Shown: piece by piece, positions 33,335-42,713 of the stretch
How positions within the stretch are numbered: position 1 is the stretch's first letter
Layout of the letters: the number at the start of each line of letters is the position of its first letter
Assembly: GCA_017625755.1 (NCBI GenBank)
Contig: JAGAKG010000022.1
Span: 1 to 64,000 of the forward strand
Length of the DNA: 64,000 bases
Reading direction: 5' to 3'
Source: Clostridia bacterium
Lineage (GTDB): Bacteria > Bacillota > Clostridia > Oscillospirales > CAG-272
The notes under the pieces: generated by a model
Told to the model about the DNA's origin: nothing
The model's input: the letters and a program-made list of their open reading frames with translations, nothing else
Databases searched by the model: none
Translations under genes and position numbers: made by a program

Positions 33335-35128
33335 ATGGCAGAATTTTTAACGGCAAATGACAAAAGAGACGCGTATTGCGCCGAGCTTTCGACGGCAGAC
33401 CTCGGCAAAAGAGTATGCGTTATGGGTTGGGTCCAGAAGCAGAGAGACCTCGGCGCACTGATATTTATCGACCTGCGTGACAGAACGGGTATCATTCAGC
33501 TTGCTTTTGACGATAAAACCGACAGAAAGATATTCGACGAGGCTTTCGGTATCCGCGCGGAGTACACTCTTTGCGCTAAAGGTGTTGTGCGCAGACGCGG
33601 CGAGGGCGCGGTAAATAAAAATCTCCCCACGGGAGAGATAGAGATAGCGGTCGACGAGCTTAAAATACTTTCGGCTTCGGCAACTCCTCCATTTGAGATA
33701 GTTGAAAACAGTAATGTAAACGCCGAGCTGAGACTCAAATACCGTTATCTTGACCTTCGTCGCCCCGATATGCAGAGAAATATCATCGCGCGCTCGAAGA
33801 TAGGTAAGATAGCGAGAGACTATTACGCGGCTAACGGATTTATAGATATCGAAACACCTAACCTCTGTAAGCCCACGCCCGAGGGCGCGAGAGACTATCT
33901 CGTTCCCAGCCGTGTGCATCAGGGCAAGTTTTACGCGCTTCCTCAGTCGCCCCAGCTCTATAAGCAGCTGCTTATGGTATCGGGCTACGACAGATATTTC
34001 CAGATTGCCCGTTGCTTCCGCGACGAGGACCTCAGAGCAGACCGTCAGCCCGAGTTCACACAGATAGACACAGAGATGTCCTTCGTTACGGCTGACGATG
34101 TTATGAAGATGCACGAGGGCTTTATCAAGTATCTGTTCCGTGAATACTTCGGTCGTGAGCTTGATTACGACTTCATTCGTATGCCCTATGCGGAGGCTAT
34201 GAGCCGTTTTGGCTCGGATAAGCCCGATATAAGATTCGGTTTTGAGCTTACCGATATTTCCGAGGCGGTAAGAAAGAGCGAGTTCAAGGTGTTCGCAGGT
34301 ACGATAGAGAACGGCGGATCTGTAAGAGGAATAAATGTCAAGGGCGGCGCGCGCTTCTCGAGAAAAGAGATAGATTCGCTGACCGAGGTTGCAAAGACCT
34401 ATAAGGCAAAGGGACTTGCTTGGCTCAAGTGGGCAGAGAACGGAGATATCTCATCCTCGTACGCTAAATTCCTCAGCGAGGAAGAGAACGAGGCTGTCAA
34501 GAATATTCTTGGAGCTGAGGCAGGCGACCTGCTCCTTATCGTTGCCGACAAGAATAAGGTCGTATTTGACGCGCTTGGCGCTCTGCGTTGCGAGTGTGCA
34601 AAGAGAATGGGACTGCTTGACCCGATGGATTTCAAGTTCCTCTGGGTTACAGAGTTCCCGCTGCTTGAGTATAGCGAGGAGGACGAGCGCTTCTACGCTA
34701 TGCACCATCCCTTCACAGCTCCTATGGACGAGGATCTGCAGTATCTCGATAGCGATCCCGCGAGGGTCAGAGCAAAGGCATACGATATCGTGCTTAACGG
34801 TACCGAGCTTGGCGGCGGCTCTGTGAGAATTCACGACTGTGAGATTCAGTCGAAGATGTTCTCGGTGCTTGGAATGAGTGAGGAGGAGGCTAACGATAAG
34901 TTCGGATATCTTATTGAGGCGTTCAAGTATGGCGTACCGCCCCACGGCGGACTTGCCTTCGGATTTGACCGTTTGGTAACGCTCCTGCTCGGACTTGAGG
35001 ATATCAGAGATGTTATCGCATTCCCGAAGGTACAGAACGCGTCCGAGCTTATGACGAAATGTCCTTCCGAGCCCGACCCCAAGGGACTTGCAGAGCTTGG
35101 CATTGCCATAGTCGCAAACGAGCAGTAA
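33335..35128 (+). CDS. aspS: Aspartyl-tRNA synthetase
   Basis: A class II synthetase of 597 residues, the bacterial size. The N-terminal OB-fold (VMGWVQKQRDLGALIFIDLR) binds the anticodon, motif 2 is FQIARCFRDEDLRADRQPEF near residue 225, the bacterial GAD insertion spans about 290-420, and motif 3 is GGLAFGFDRLVTLLLG near 540. Whether it also charges tRNA-Asn cannot be told without asnS/gatCAB context. Its start has AAGGAAGG upstream. A DUF896 gene follows after 13 bases. Confidence 0.95.
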   Translation: MAEFLTANDKRDAYCAELSTADLGKRVCVMGWVQKQRDLGALIFIDLRDRTGIIQLAFDDKTDRKIFDEAFGIRAEYTLCAKGVVRRRGEGAVNKNLPTGEIEIAVDELKILSASATPPFEIVENSNVNAELRLKYRYLDLRRPDMQRNIIARSKIGKIARDYYAANGFIDIETPNLCKPTPEGARDYLVPSRVHQGKFYALPQSPQLYKQLLMVSGYDRYFQIARCFRDEDLRADRQPEFTQIDTEMSFVTADDVMKMHEGFIKYLFREYFGRELDYDFIRMPYAEAMSRFGSDKPDIRFGFELTDISEAVRKSEFKVFAGTIENGGSVRGINVKGGARFSRKEIDSLTEVAKTYKAKGLAWLKWAENGDISSSYAKFLSEEENEAVKNILGAEAGDLLLIVADKNKVVFDALGALRCECAKRMGLLDPMDFKFLWVTEFPLLEYSEEDERFYAMHHPFTAPMDEDLQYLDSDPARVRAKAYDIVLNGTELGGGSVRIHDCEIQSKMFSVLGMSEEEANDKFGYLIEAFKYGVPPHGGLAFGFDRLVTLLLGLEDIRDVIAFPKVQNASELMTKCPSEPDPKGLAELGIAIVANEQ

Positions 35129-35141
35129 CAGGGAATCTACT

Positions 35142-35345
35142 ATGGAAAGAGCAAAGTTAGACAGAATCAACGAGCTTGCGAGAAAGTCCAAGGAGACACC
35201 GCTCTCCGAGGAGGAGCTTGCCGAGCAGAAGGCGCTCCGTGAGGAATATGTCGCGGAGATAAGAGCGTCGTTTGGCTCAACGCTCGCGCATACGGTCATT
35301 CAGCGCCCCGACGGCACAAAGGAACCGCTTAAAAAGAAAAAATAA
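35142..35345 (+). CDS. DUF896 (YnzC-like) small protein
   Basis: A 67-residue protein matching DUF896: two helices (MERAKLDRINELARKSKET, LSEEELAEQKALREEYV) followed by a short tail ending KKKK. B. subtilis YnzC is a small SOS-region protein of this family, but its role is not settled. The gene is probably co-transcribed with aspS and ends before a terminator. Confidence 0.85.
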   Translation: MERAKLDRINELARKSKETPLSEEELAEQKALREEYVAEIRASFGSTLAHTVIQRPDGTKEPLKKKK

Positions 35346-35352
35346 TGAAAAC

Positions 35353-35388
35353 AAAGAGGGAGAAGCATCGGCTTCTCCCTCTTTTCTG
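35353..35388 (+). terminator. Terminator of the aspS operon
   Basis: AAAGAGGGAGAAGC-ATCG-GCTTCTCCCTCTTT, then T. Confidence 0.85.
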
Positions 35389-35498
35389 TAAACCGCCCCA
35401 CCATAGCGGCAGCTTAGAGCGTAAATATGCGAATGAATTTAGTCAAACACCGTGGTGGCGACCATCGTCAAATACTACCTGATATTTCTTTAATGTTT

Positions 35499-37073
35499 TC
35501 AATTCTCCCTCAACAAAGAAAATCCTCGTCTCAGCTTATTCGGTCTGAGCGAGCCCAGAAGCGTGAGCAAAAGCAGGTATATGATAGCGCTCAGTATTAT
35601 ATGCGATATTATCTGCACACTTCCCGTGAGTAAGTTGAATACAGGCAGGAGCGAAAGATATTTCACGGCGCTTGAGGACAGAATTATAGCCATAAGCGGT
35701 GCGAAAACAAGCCTTGCAATTCTTGGCTTGAATTGGCTGACGCTAAGCAACCGTGTGATACTGAGCGTGGCGTTTATGATTTCGGTGAAATATACCGTGA
35801 TAATATATCCGTTTATCCCGAGGGCGGGGAGCAATATTACTACGAGAATGACCGAAAGCAGGGAATCGATAATATTCACCCCCATAGAATAGACCTGCTC
35901 GCCAAGCCCCTTGAGTATCGCGTCGACCGCCGTGTCAAGATACATTATCGGAATCAGCGGCGCTATCATTCTTATGTATCTTCCCGCGTCTGAGGCGGGG
36001 TATATCATATTTCCAAGCTCGTATGAGAAGCACATCATTATTCCCGCCGTGCCGATGGCGAATATCAGGGCGGATTCAAAGACATTTGAGATTATGCGGT
36101 TCACAATATCTCCGCGACCTGCCGCTCGAGCCTCGGATATCTCGGGAACGAGCAGTCCCGCAAAGGAGGAAAGGATAGCGGAGGGGAAAAATATTATCGG
36201 AAAGACCATACTGTGAACCGTTCCGTACGCTCTCAGGGAATGGCTGCGCGAGGCACCGCTCCGCTCAAGCCCCCACGGTATCAGTATATGCTCCACGGTT
36301 ATCAGCCCGGAGCGCAGATATGCGCTGAACGCCACGGGCAGAGCTATGCCGAGAAGCTTACGCCGCACGAGTCTGCCGTCGGGGGAGTTTGCTGTATTTG
36401 AGCTTACCTTCTTTTCGGCAAGATACATCAGTACCTGAAACAAGAAAGAGACAAGCTCGGCAATCGCGCCGCCTGCCACCACGCACAAACAGGCACTTTC
36501 GACATCGTTTGCGAAAAAATATGTCAGCAGAATGACGCAGATAAATATTTTTATTATCTGCTCGACTACCTGTGTGGCGGCGTTTTTATATACCCGCCTG
36601 ACTGCGCTGAAATAACCGCTCAGCGCCGAGGAGAGCGATATCGGAATAAGCGTCAGGGAGAGAAGCCGCAGAGAGCTGATGCATCTGCCGTCCTTCAATA
36701 GCGAAAGACTTAGGAAAGGGGCAAGAAAATAGAGTAATAACGAGGAAAGCGCGCCGAAAAAAAGACTGTAAAGAAGACATTTCCTCATAACAACCCTGAC
36801 GGCGGCGCTCCTTGCTCTGACTTCCCGTATCCCCGCCGTGGAAAGCTCTCCCATAGCCTCGGAGACGAGCCTCGTTGCGGCGAGATTTATTCCCGAGGTG
36901 GCGAGAGTTATTGCAAAGCCGTATACCGTGGATATGAGCGTGAAAAGTCCCATAGCCTCGGCGCCTACCTTGTTTGAAATATAAACATTGAAGCTCACCC
37001 CCACGCCCCTCATTGCAAGCGAGACCGCGGTGAGAAGTATTCCGTTGAAAATAAATTGCTTGAATTTGTTCAT
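35499..37073 (-). CDS. SpoVB/MurJ-like polysaccharide flippase
   Basis: A 524-residue membrane protein with about 14 hydrophobic helices. The start (NGILLTAVSLAMRGVGVSFN, VYISNKVGAEAMGLFTLIS) is typical of the stage V sporulation protein B group within the MOP flippase superfamily. Such proteins flip lipid-linked cell-wall precursors, in spore cortex synthesis or as general MurJ-type flippases. No other sporulation gene is in the window. I see no clear promoter; a sporulation sigma factor promoter would not be obvious by eye. Confidence 0.8.
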   Translation of the reverse strand: MNKFKQFIFNGILLTAVSLAMRGVGVSFNVYISNKVGAEAMGLFTLISTVYGFAITLATSGINLAATRLVSEAMGELSTAGIREVRARSAAVRVVMRKCLLYSLFFGALSSLLLYFLAPFLSLSLLKDGRCISSLRLLSLTLIPISLSSALSGYFSAVRRVYKNAATQVVEQIIKIFICVILLTYFFANDVESACLCVVAGGAIAELVSFLFQVLMYLAEKKVSSNTANSPDGRLVRRKLLGIALPVAFSAYLRSGLITVEHILIPWGLERSGASRSHSLRAYGTVHSMVFPIIFFPSAILSSFAGLLVPEISEARAAGRGDIVNRIISNVFESALIFAIGTAGIMMCFSYELGNMIYPASDAGRYIRMIAPLIPIMYLDTAVDAILKGLGEQVYSMGVNIIDSLLSVILVVILLPALGINGYIITVYFTEIINATLSITRLLSVSQFKPRIARLVFAPLMAIILSSSAVKYLSLLPVFNLLTGSVQIISHIILSAIIYLLLLTLLGSLRPNKLRRGFSLLREN

Positions 37074-37316
37074 TTCGGGCGGCAGTCCTTAAAAAATATT
37101 TTATGGTAATCAATATGCCGAAAAAGTAGCCTTTTAGACTAAGCGCGGCTCAAAAAGCTGTGTCGTATCCGAAAAGCGGCTCATATACTTGAAATAAATG
37201 CGGATAGAACATCAAAAACTTAGTATGTCTTTTTAAATTTTTTGGGAATTTTTGTCGATATTTTCGTATATCTTTCACAAAGATGCACGAGAGCTGAAAA
37301 AAACGCAAAAATTATC
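37074..37316. other. Intergenic stretch between divergent genes
   Basis: AT-rich DNA with no recognisable gene or RNA. The promoters of the flippase (minus) and rubredoxin (plus) genes are expected here; only the latter is seen, at its right edge. Confidence 0.5.
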
Positions 37317-37345
37317 TTGACAAGATATAGCAGAGATATTATTAT
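37317..37345 (+). promoter_or_regulatory. Promoter of the rubredoxin gene
   Basis: TTGACA and TATTAT with a 17-base spacer. Confidence 0.65.
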
Positions 37346-37378
37346 ATATATTGCAAATTTTACTTATCAGGAGGCTTT

Positions 37379-37570
37379 ATGAAATTCATTTGTGCTCTTT
37401 GCGGATACAACTATAAATCAAAGGAGGGAGACCCTGAAAACGGAGTAGCTCCGGGAACATATTTTGAGGATATAAGCGATGATTGGATCTGTCCTCTTTG
37501 CGGAGCTTCAAAAGAAGATTTTGAGGTTATTGAGGACGAGGACGATATTACTGACGACGAGGAATTTTGA
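37379..37570 (+). CDS. Rubredoxin-like protein
   Basis: A 63-residue iron protein. The two knuckles CALCGY (residues 5-10) and CPLCGAS (about 39-45), with the aromatic core around YEDISDDW-type sequence, bind one iron. An acidic tail ([12 protein letters not shown]) extends beyond the usual 53 residues. It likely carries electrons in oxygen or peroxide defence, possibly to the rubrerythrin at 26533. It is a single-gene unit with its own promoter and terminator. Confidence 0.9.
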   Translation: MKFICALCGYNYKSKEGDPENGVAPGTYFEDISDDWICPLCGASKEDFEVIEDEDDITDDEEF

Positions 37571-37587
37571 GTTAGCTGATATTTTTA

Positions 37588-37617
37588 TGCGCCGATGAAA
37601 AATCGGCGCATTTTTTT
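37588..37617 (+). terminator. Terminator of the rubredoxin gene
   Basis: TGCGCCGAT-GAAAA-ATCGGCGCA, then TTTTTTT. Confidence 0.9.
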
Positions 37618-37649
37618 GTCCCGCGTGCTTAAATAATTTGCAAGACCTA

Positions 37650-37678
37650 TTGTAAAATATAAAATAATTTGGTATAAT
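37650..37678 (+). promoter_or_regulatory. Promoter of nagA
   Basis: TTGTAA and TATAAT with a 17-base spacer. Confidence 0.6.
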
Positions 37679-37721
37679 TAATATATATTGCTATAATTTG
37701 GCCGTTTTAGGGAGTGATTTT

Positions 37722-38858
37722 ATGATTATAAAAAACGGTTTGGTGTTCAATAGCGAAACACTCAGGTTCGATGCGAAGAATATAGCCGTTGAAAACGGAG
37801 TTATATCGGATTTTTTATATAAGAATGTCAACGGCGATGATGTTATCGACGCAAAGGGAGCAAGGATAATCCCGGGTCTTGTCGATATTCACACTCACGG
37901 CAGAGCGGGATATGATTTCGACGGGGCGAGTGAGTCCGAGCTTCACACGCTTGCGCGCTCTTATGCTATGAGCGGAGTTACCTGCGTAATGCCAACTATC
38001 GCGTCGGTTCCTCTCTCTCAGATGCTCAGCGCGACCGACCGTGTAAACAGATTTTCTCCCGCAGACGGGGAAGCCTCATTTTGCGGAGTTCACTTTGAGG
38101 GAAGATATCTCAACCCGAAAAAGAAGGGCGCTCACGCAGAGGAGTTTCTGGCGCCTCTTGACGCATCCGAGCTTGACGCGGAGGTTTTCCGAATGTGTCG
38201 GGCATTCCATGTCAGCGCCGCATACGAGCTTGACGGCGACGGCTCATTTATGCGTAAGCTTCATGAGCTTGGAGCGACTGCCTCGCTCGCGCACACTATG
38301 GCGACATACGAGGAAGCTAAGCTCGCCGAGGAGAGAGGTATCGTTGCATATACGCATACCTTCAACGCAATGCCGCCGCTTCATCATAGAGACGGTGGGG
38401 CAGTATGCGCAGCTCTTGAAGGCGATAAATTCGCGGAATTTATCTGCGACGGAGTACATATCTCTCCCGAAATGATGAGGTTTGCATACAGGCTCACAAC
38501 TCATAAAAGAGCTGTGCTTGTGACCGACTCGATAGAGGCGACAGACTGCGCCGACGGAGATTATTCAATCGCGGGCTGCGCGGTGACGGTGAAGAACGGA
38601 CGGGCGACTCTTGCGGACGGAACGCTCGCGGGCAGTACGCTGAATCTCCTTGACGCCGTGAAAAATCTTATGAGCTTCTGCTCGGCTCCGCTCAGCCACG
38701 CGCTTATCTGCGCCACGGCAAATCCCTGCCGTACGGTTGGAGTTTATGATAAATACGGTTCTATTGATATCGGAAAATCGGCAGATATGATTATACTGCA
38801 AAAAACAGGGGAGATAGCCGTGGATAAGGTTATCGTAAGAGGAACGGTTATCGACTGA
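37722..38858 (+). CDS. nagA: N-acetylglucosamine-6-phosphate deacetylase
   Basis: Removes the acetyl group from GlcNAc-6-phosphate in amino-sugar use and cell-wall recycling. It has 378 residues from ATG 37722, preceded by GGGAGTG. Metal and substrate motifs are DIHTHGRAGYDF near residue 55, GVHFEGRYLNP near 120, HTFNAMPPLHHRDGG near 215, CDGVHISPEMM and the catalytic Asp in VTDSIEATD near 270. A glucosamine-6-phosphate deaminase, the next step, is not adjacent. A membrane protein gene follows after 14 bases. Confidence 0.9.
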   Translation: MIIKNGLVFNSETLRFDAKNIAVENGVISDFLYKNVNGDDVIDAKGARIIPGLVDIHTHGRAGYDFDGASESELHTLARSYAMSGVTCVMPTIASVPLSQMLSATDRVNRFSPADGEASFCGVHFEGRYLNPKKKGAHAEEFLAPLDASELDAEVFRMCRAFHVSAAYELDGDGSFMRKLHELGATASLAHTMATYEEAKLAEERGIVAYTHTFNAMPPLHHRDGGAVCAALEGDKFAEFICDGVHISPEMMRFAYRLTTHKRAVLVTDSIEATDCADGDYSIAGCAVTVKNGRATLADGTLAGSTLNLLDAVKNLMSFCSAPLSHALICATANPCRTVGVYDKYGSIDIGKSADMIILQKTGEIAVDKVIVRGTVID

Positions 38859-38872
38859 TTATCGGAGGATTT

Positions 38873-39628
38873 ATGCTCACAAATAAAGAAATAAGAAAAA
38901 GGGCGTCGGCAATGGCACTTGAGTCGGGGACGCTTTTAAAGCTCTCGCTCGGCGTATGTTTTTGCGTCGCGTCCGCTATGATACCCTTCTTGATATCGAG
39001 CTTGCTCGCCGAATTCGCGTCTCTCGGAGCAGAGGAGCCGAATCTTGTCGTCTCACTTGATATGATTGCTTTGGGTATCTTGCTTGCGGTCTTTCTGACC
39101 TTGCCCGTGATTGGCGGATTTTTCGGAATGGCGTACAAGCTATATCACGCTGAGAAGGTACATCTTGCGTACATTTTTTCACCGTTTGCGTCGGCAAAGA
39201 AATATTTCGGGATAGTTTTCGCGGGGGGACTGATGCTCCTCAGACTTGTGGCGATAATAAGTATTCCCGTTGCCGTCGCCACGCTTATGAGCGGTGTGAA
39301 CCTTTTCGAAGATGCTTTTCTGAACGGTCTGCTGAGCGGATTGGCGGTCGGTGGGGCTGTTGCGCTGGCACTCTTGTTTGCCGTGTGTACTATGCAAATG
39401 TATTTCGTGCCATACTTTTTGTGCCGCGGTTTTGGCGTGACAGAGTCAATCTCAAAAAGCCGTGCGCTGCTCAAAAAAAGAAAGGGCAAGCTTATAGGAT
39501 ATATTCTTGGATTTACGGGGATATTTCTGCTCTCGCTGCTGACAGTCGGAGCACTTTTCGTGGTATATACGATACCGCTTATGATTTTCGCGTATTTTAT
39601 TTACGCAGACCAACTGACATCAATATAA
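38873..39628 (+). CDS. Multi-pass membrane protein (DUF975-like)
   Basis: A 251-residue protein with about five or six hydrophobic segments. The layout (N-terminal NKEIRKRA, long helices, and the conserved-looking CRGFGVTESISKSRALLKKRKGKLIGY before the last helices) is reminiscent of DUF975 proteins, a family without known function. It shares the nagA transcript, with GGAGG six bases before the start. metG follows 45 bases later. Confidence 0.6.
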   Translation: MLTNKEIRKRASAMALESGTLLKLSLGVCFCVASAMIPFLISSLLAEFASLGAEEPNLVVSLDMIALGILLAVFLTLPVIGGFFGMAYKLYHAEKVHLAYIFSPFASAKKYFGIVFAGGLMLLRLVAIISIPVAVATLMSGVNLFEDAFLNGLLSGLAVGGAVALALLFAVCTMQMYFVPYFLCRGFGVTESISKSRALLKKRKGKLIGYILGFTGIFLLSLLTVGALFVVYTIPLMIFAYFIYADQLTSI

Positions 39629-39673
39629 TACAAACAATATAAATAATCAAGAGACAGAAGGAAGGAATTTGAA

Positions 39674-41629
39674 ATGAACGAAAAATTTTATATAACGACA
39701 GCGATTGCCTACGCTTCAAAGAAGCCTCACTTCGGAAACACCTACGAGGCAATTATGACCGACGCGCTTACACGCTATCGCCGCGAGATGGGATACGATG
39801 TGTTTATGTGTACGGGTACCGATGAGCACGGACAGAAGATAGAGGACCTTGCGCGTGACGCGGGTATAACCCCCAAGGCGTATGTAGACGGAGTTGCGGG
39901 AGAGATAAAAGAGCTGTGGGATAATATGAATGTCAAGTACGACCACTTTATTCGTACGACAGACGATTATCATGAAGCCGCTGTAAAGAAGATGTTTACT
40001 CGCTTCTATGAGCAGGGAGATATATACAAGAGCCGTTACGAGGGCTGGTACTGCGTACCCTGCGAGTCCTTCTTCACCGAAACCCAGGCGGTCGATTGCA
40101 AGTGTCCCGACTGCGGACGCCCCGTCCAGAGGGCAAGTGAGGAAGCCTACTTCTTCAATATGAAAAAGTACGCCGACAGACTTATGACCTACATCGAGGA
40201 GCATCCCGAGTTTATCGAGCCCGAGAGCCGCAAGAAGGAGATAGTCAATAACTTCCTCAAGGCGGGACTTCAGGACCTCTGCGTTTCGCGTACATCCTTC
40301 AGCTGGGGAATCCCCGTTGAGATAGACCCCAAGCATGTTACCTATGTCTGGCTCGACGCACTGACCAACTATATCACGGCTCTCGGCTACGATCCCGATA
40401 AGAACTATGAGGAGCAGAGCGAAAAGTTCAAGAAATACTGGCCTGCCGATGTTCACATAATCGGTAAGGATATTATCCGATTCCATACAATATACTGGCC
40501 GATATTCCTTATGGCGCTCGACCTGCCTCTGCCTAAGAAGGTGTTTGCGCATCCGTGGTTCAATTTCGGAATGGATAAGATGTCCAAGTCCCGCGGAAAT
40601 GTTATCTATGCCGATAAGCTCGCTGAGAAATTCACGGTTGACGGAGTAAGATATTACGCGCTCGCCGAGATGCCCTACGCAAACGACGGCTCTATCACAT
40701 ACGAGAATGTTATAAAGCGCTTCAATACCGACCTTGTCAATAACCTCGGAAACCTTGTGAAGCGTACTCTTGATATGCAGAAAAAGTATTTCGGCGGAGT
40801 TATTCAGGAGCCCTCGGCACATGAGGAGCTTGACGGTGAAATCGTTGCGGCTTGCGTAAAGGCATATGAAAAGGTAGTCGAGAATATGGAAGCCTACCGC
40901 ATTGCGGACGCGCTCGAGGAGATATTTGAGATGCTCTCACGCGCGAATAAGTATATCGACGAAACGACCCCTTGGACACTTGCCAAGGACGAAATCAAGA
41001 GAGAGAGACTCGGAACCGTGCTTTACACACTTCTCGAGGCTATCCGTTGGGGAGCTGTGCTGCTTCACCCCTTTATTCCTGCAACCGCAGAGGAGATACT
41101 CTCCGAGCTTAATACAGATGTGTGCGGATATTCCTCTATCGGTACCGCAGATCGCTTCGGCGCTCTCAAGGCGGGAAGCACGGTTAAGGATTCCAAGGTT
41201 CTCTTTGCCCGTATGGACGAGGCAAAGGTTCTTGCCGAGTTTGAGGCGGAGAGACAGAAGCAGATAGCCGAGGCAAAGGCAAACGAGATAGAGAAGCCCG
41301 AGCCCTGTGAGCCCGTGGGAATAGAGAGCTTTATGGCGCTCGAGCTGAGAAGCGCGAAGATAATCTCTTGCGAGAAGGTGCCGAAGGCAAAGAAGCTCCT
41401 TTGTATGCAGGTAGACCTCGGATACGAAAAGAGACAGGTCGTCTCGGGTATCGCGGCGCACTATACCCCCGAGGAGCTTATCGGCAAGAAGGTCGTGCTT
41501 GTGGCAAATCTTAAGCCCGCGAAGCTCTGCGGAATAGAGTCGCAGGGAATGATACTTGCGAGCGGTGAGGAAAAGGTTCGCGTGGTATTCCTCTCGGATG
41601 ACACACCTCTCGGAGAAAGAATAAGATAA
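39674..41629 (+). CDS. metG: Methionyl-tRNA synthetase
   Basis: A class I synthetase of 651 residues. The HIGH-type motif is KKPHFGNTY near residue 19, the zinc knuckle is CVPCESFF with CKCPDCG near 127-150, and the KMSKS loop GMDKMSKSRGNV is near 300. The C-terminal 105 residues (from ESFMALELRSAKI) are the EMAP-like tRNA-binding domain that dimerises the enzyme. There is no T-box or other leader element. It ends before a hairpin at about 41681. Confidence 0.95.
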   Translation: MNEKFYITTAIAYASKKPHFGNTYEAIMTDALTRYRREMGYDVFMCTGTDEHGQKIEDLARDAGITPKAYVDGVAGEIKELWDNMNVKYDHFIRTTDDYHEAAVKKMFTRFYEQGDIYKSRYEGWYCVPCESFFTETQAVDCKCPDCGRPVQRASEEAYFFNMKKYADRLMTYIEEHPEFIEPESRKKEIVNNFLKAGLQDLCVSRTSFSWGIPVEIDPKHVTYVWLDALTNYITALGYDPDKNYEEQSEKFKKYWPADVHIIGKDIIRFHTIYWPIFLMALDLPLPKKVFAHPWFNFGMDKMSKSRGNVIYADKLAEKFTVDGVRYYALAEMPYANDGSITYENVIKRFNTDLVNNLGNLVKRTLDMQKKYFGGVIQEPSAHEELDGEIVAACVKAYEKVVENMEAYRIADALEEIFEMLSRANKYIDETTPWTLAKDEIKRERLGTVLYTLLEAIRWGAVLLHPFIPATAEEILSELNTDVCGYSSIGTADRFGALKAGSTVKDSKVLFARMDEAKVLAEFEAERQKQIAEAKANEIEKPEPCEPVGIESFMALELRSAKIISCEKVPKAKKLLCMQVDLGYEKRQVVSGIAAHYTPEELIGKKVVLVANLKPAKLCGIESQGMILASGEEKVRVVFLSDDTPLGERIR

Positions 41630-41680
41630 AAGAACACCCGAGCCTCTCGGACATTCGGGAGGTCAGAGAGTTTTGGAGTA

Positions 41681-41710
41681 GGAAGCTTCTCTCGGGAAGC
41701 TTCCTCTTTC
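41681..41710 (+). terminator. Terminator after metG
   Basis: AGGAAGCTTC-TCTC-GGGAAGCTTCCT, followed by CTTT. Confidence 0.65.
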
Positions 41711-41741
41711 AGTTGAATAAAGATATTTTTAGGAGAAAAAT

Positions 41742-42704
41742 ATGAAAATAACCGTTGCGGGATGCGGACGCTGGGGTTCGCTTATCACCTGGTATCTTGA
41801 CCGTCAGGGACATTCTCTCACGCTTTACGGCAGAGAGTCGTCAGTACATATGCAGAGATTTCTCAAGGAGAGACGAAACGACCTGCTTGAGCTTGACGGA
41901 AGAATAGCGCTCTCAACATCATACGACTGCTTCAGAGACGCAGATGTAATAATAATCTCGATTGCATCTCAGGCGCTCAGAGGATTTCTTGACGAGTTGA
42001 AGCCACTCGGACTTAAAAATAAGATATTCGTTCTCTGTATGAAGGGAATAGAGATAGGAACGGGTAAAAGACTCTCCCGGATAGCGACGGAGAATATAGA
42101 CGAGTCAAATAAGGTAGCGGTCTGGCTCGGCCCCGGGCATGTTCAGGAATTTTACGCGGGAATACCGAACTGTATGGTTATCGACAGCGAGGATAATGAT
42201 GTCAAAAAGCTGCTTGTTGACGAGTTCTCCAGCGACCTCATTCGCTTTTATTACGGCACGGATATTATCGGAAACGAGATAGGCGCGGCGGCAAAAAATG
42301 TTATCGGCATCGCCGCGGGAATACTTGACGGACTCGGACTCGGCACCCTCAAGGGCGCGCTTATGTCAAGAGGAACTCATGAGATAGCGAGACTTATCTC
42401 GGCTATGGGCGGAAGTGAGCTTTCGGCGTACGGGCTTTGCCACCTCGGTGACTACGAGGCAACGGTTTTCTCGGAGTACAGTCACAACCGTATGTTCGGA
42501 GAAAGTTTTGTGCGCGGAGATAAATATGACTCGCTTGCCGAGGGATATTATACGGTAAAGGCGCTTATGGAGCTTTCAGAAAAATACGGCGTGGAGCTGC
42601 CTATATGTGAGGCGGTATATCGGACGCTTTATTTCGGATGCGACGCAAGGGAGACTATCGACGGACTTTTCCGCAGAAGCCTGAAATATGAGCAGCCAAG
42701 GTGA
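41742..42704 (+). CDS. gpsA: NAD(P)H-dependent glycerol-3-phosphate dehydrogenase
   Basis: Makes sn-glycerol 3-phosphate for phospholipids. It has 320 residues; the nucleotide loop GCGRWG is at residues 7-12, the family block GPGHVQEFYAGIPNC is near 130, and the catalytic Lys is in NEIGAAAKNVIGIAAGILDG near 185. GALMSRGTHEI and HLGDYEATVFSEYSHNR are further GpsA-type elements. It starts a run of plus-strand genes (gpsA, tatD, two membrane proteins, peptidase) spaced by only a few bases. Confidence 0.88.
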   Translation: MKITVAGCGRWGSLITWYLDRQGHSLTLYGRESSVHMQRFLKERRNDLLELDGRIALSTSYDCFRDADVIIISIASQALRGFLDELKPLGLKNKIFVLCMKGIEIGTGKRLSRIATENIDESNKVAVWLGPGHVQEFYAGIPNCMVIDSEDNDVKKLLVDEFSSDLIRFYYGTDIIGNEIGAAAKNVIGIAAGILDGLGLGTLKGALMSRGTHEIARLISAMGGSELSAYGLCHLGDYEATVFSEYSHNRMFGESFVRGDKYDSLAEGYYTVKALMELSEKYGVELPICEAVYRTLYFGCDARETIDGLFRRSLKYEQPR

Positions 42705-42713
42705 TTTGATTTA

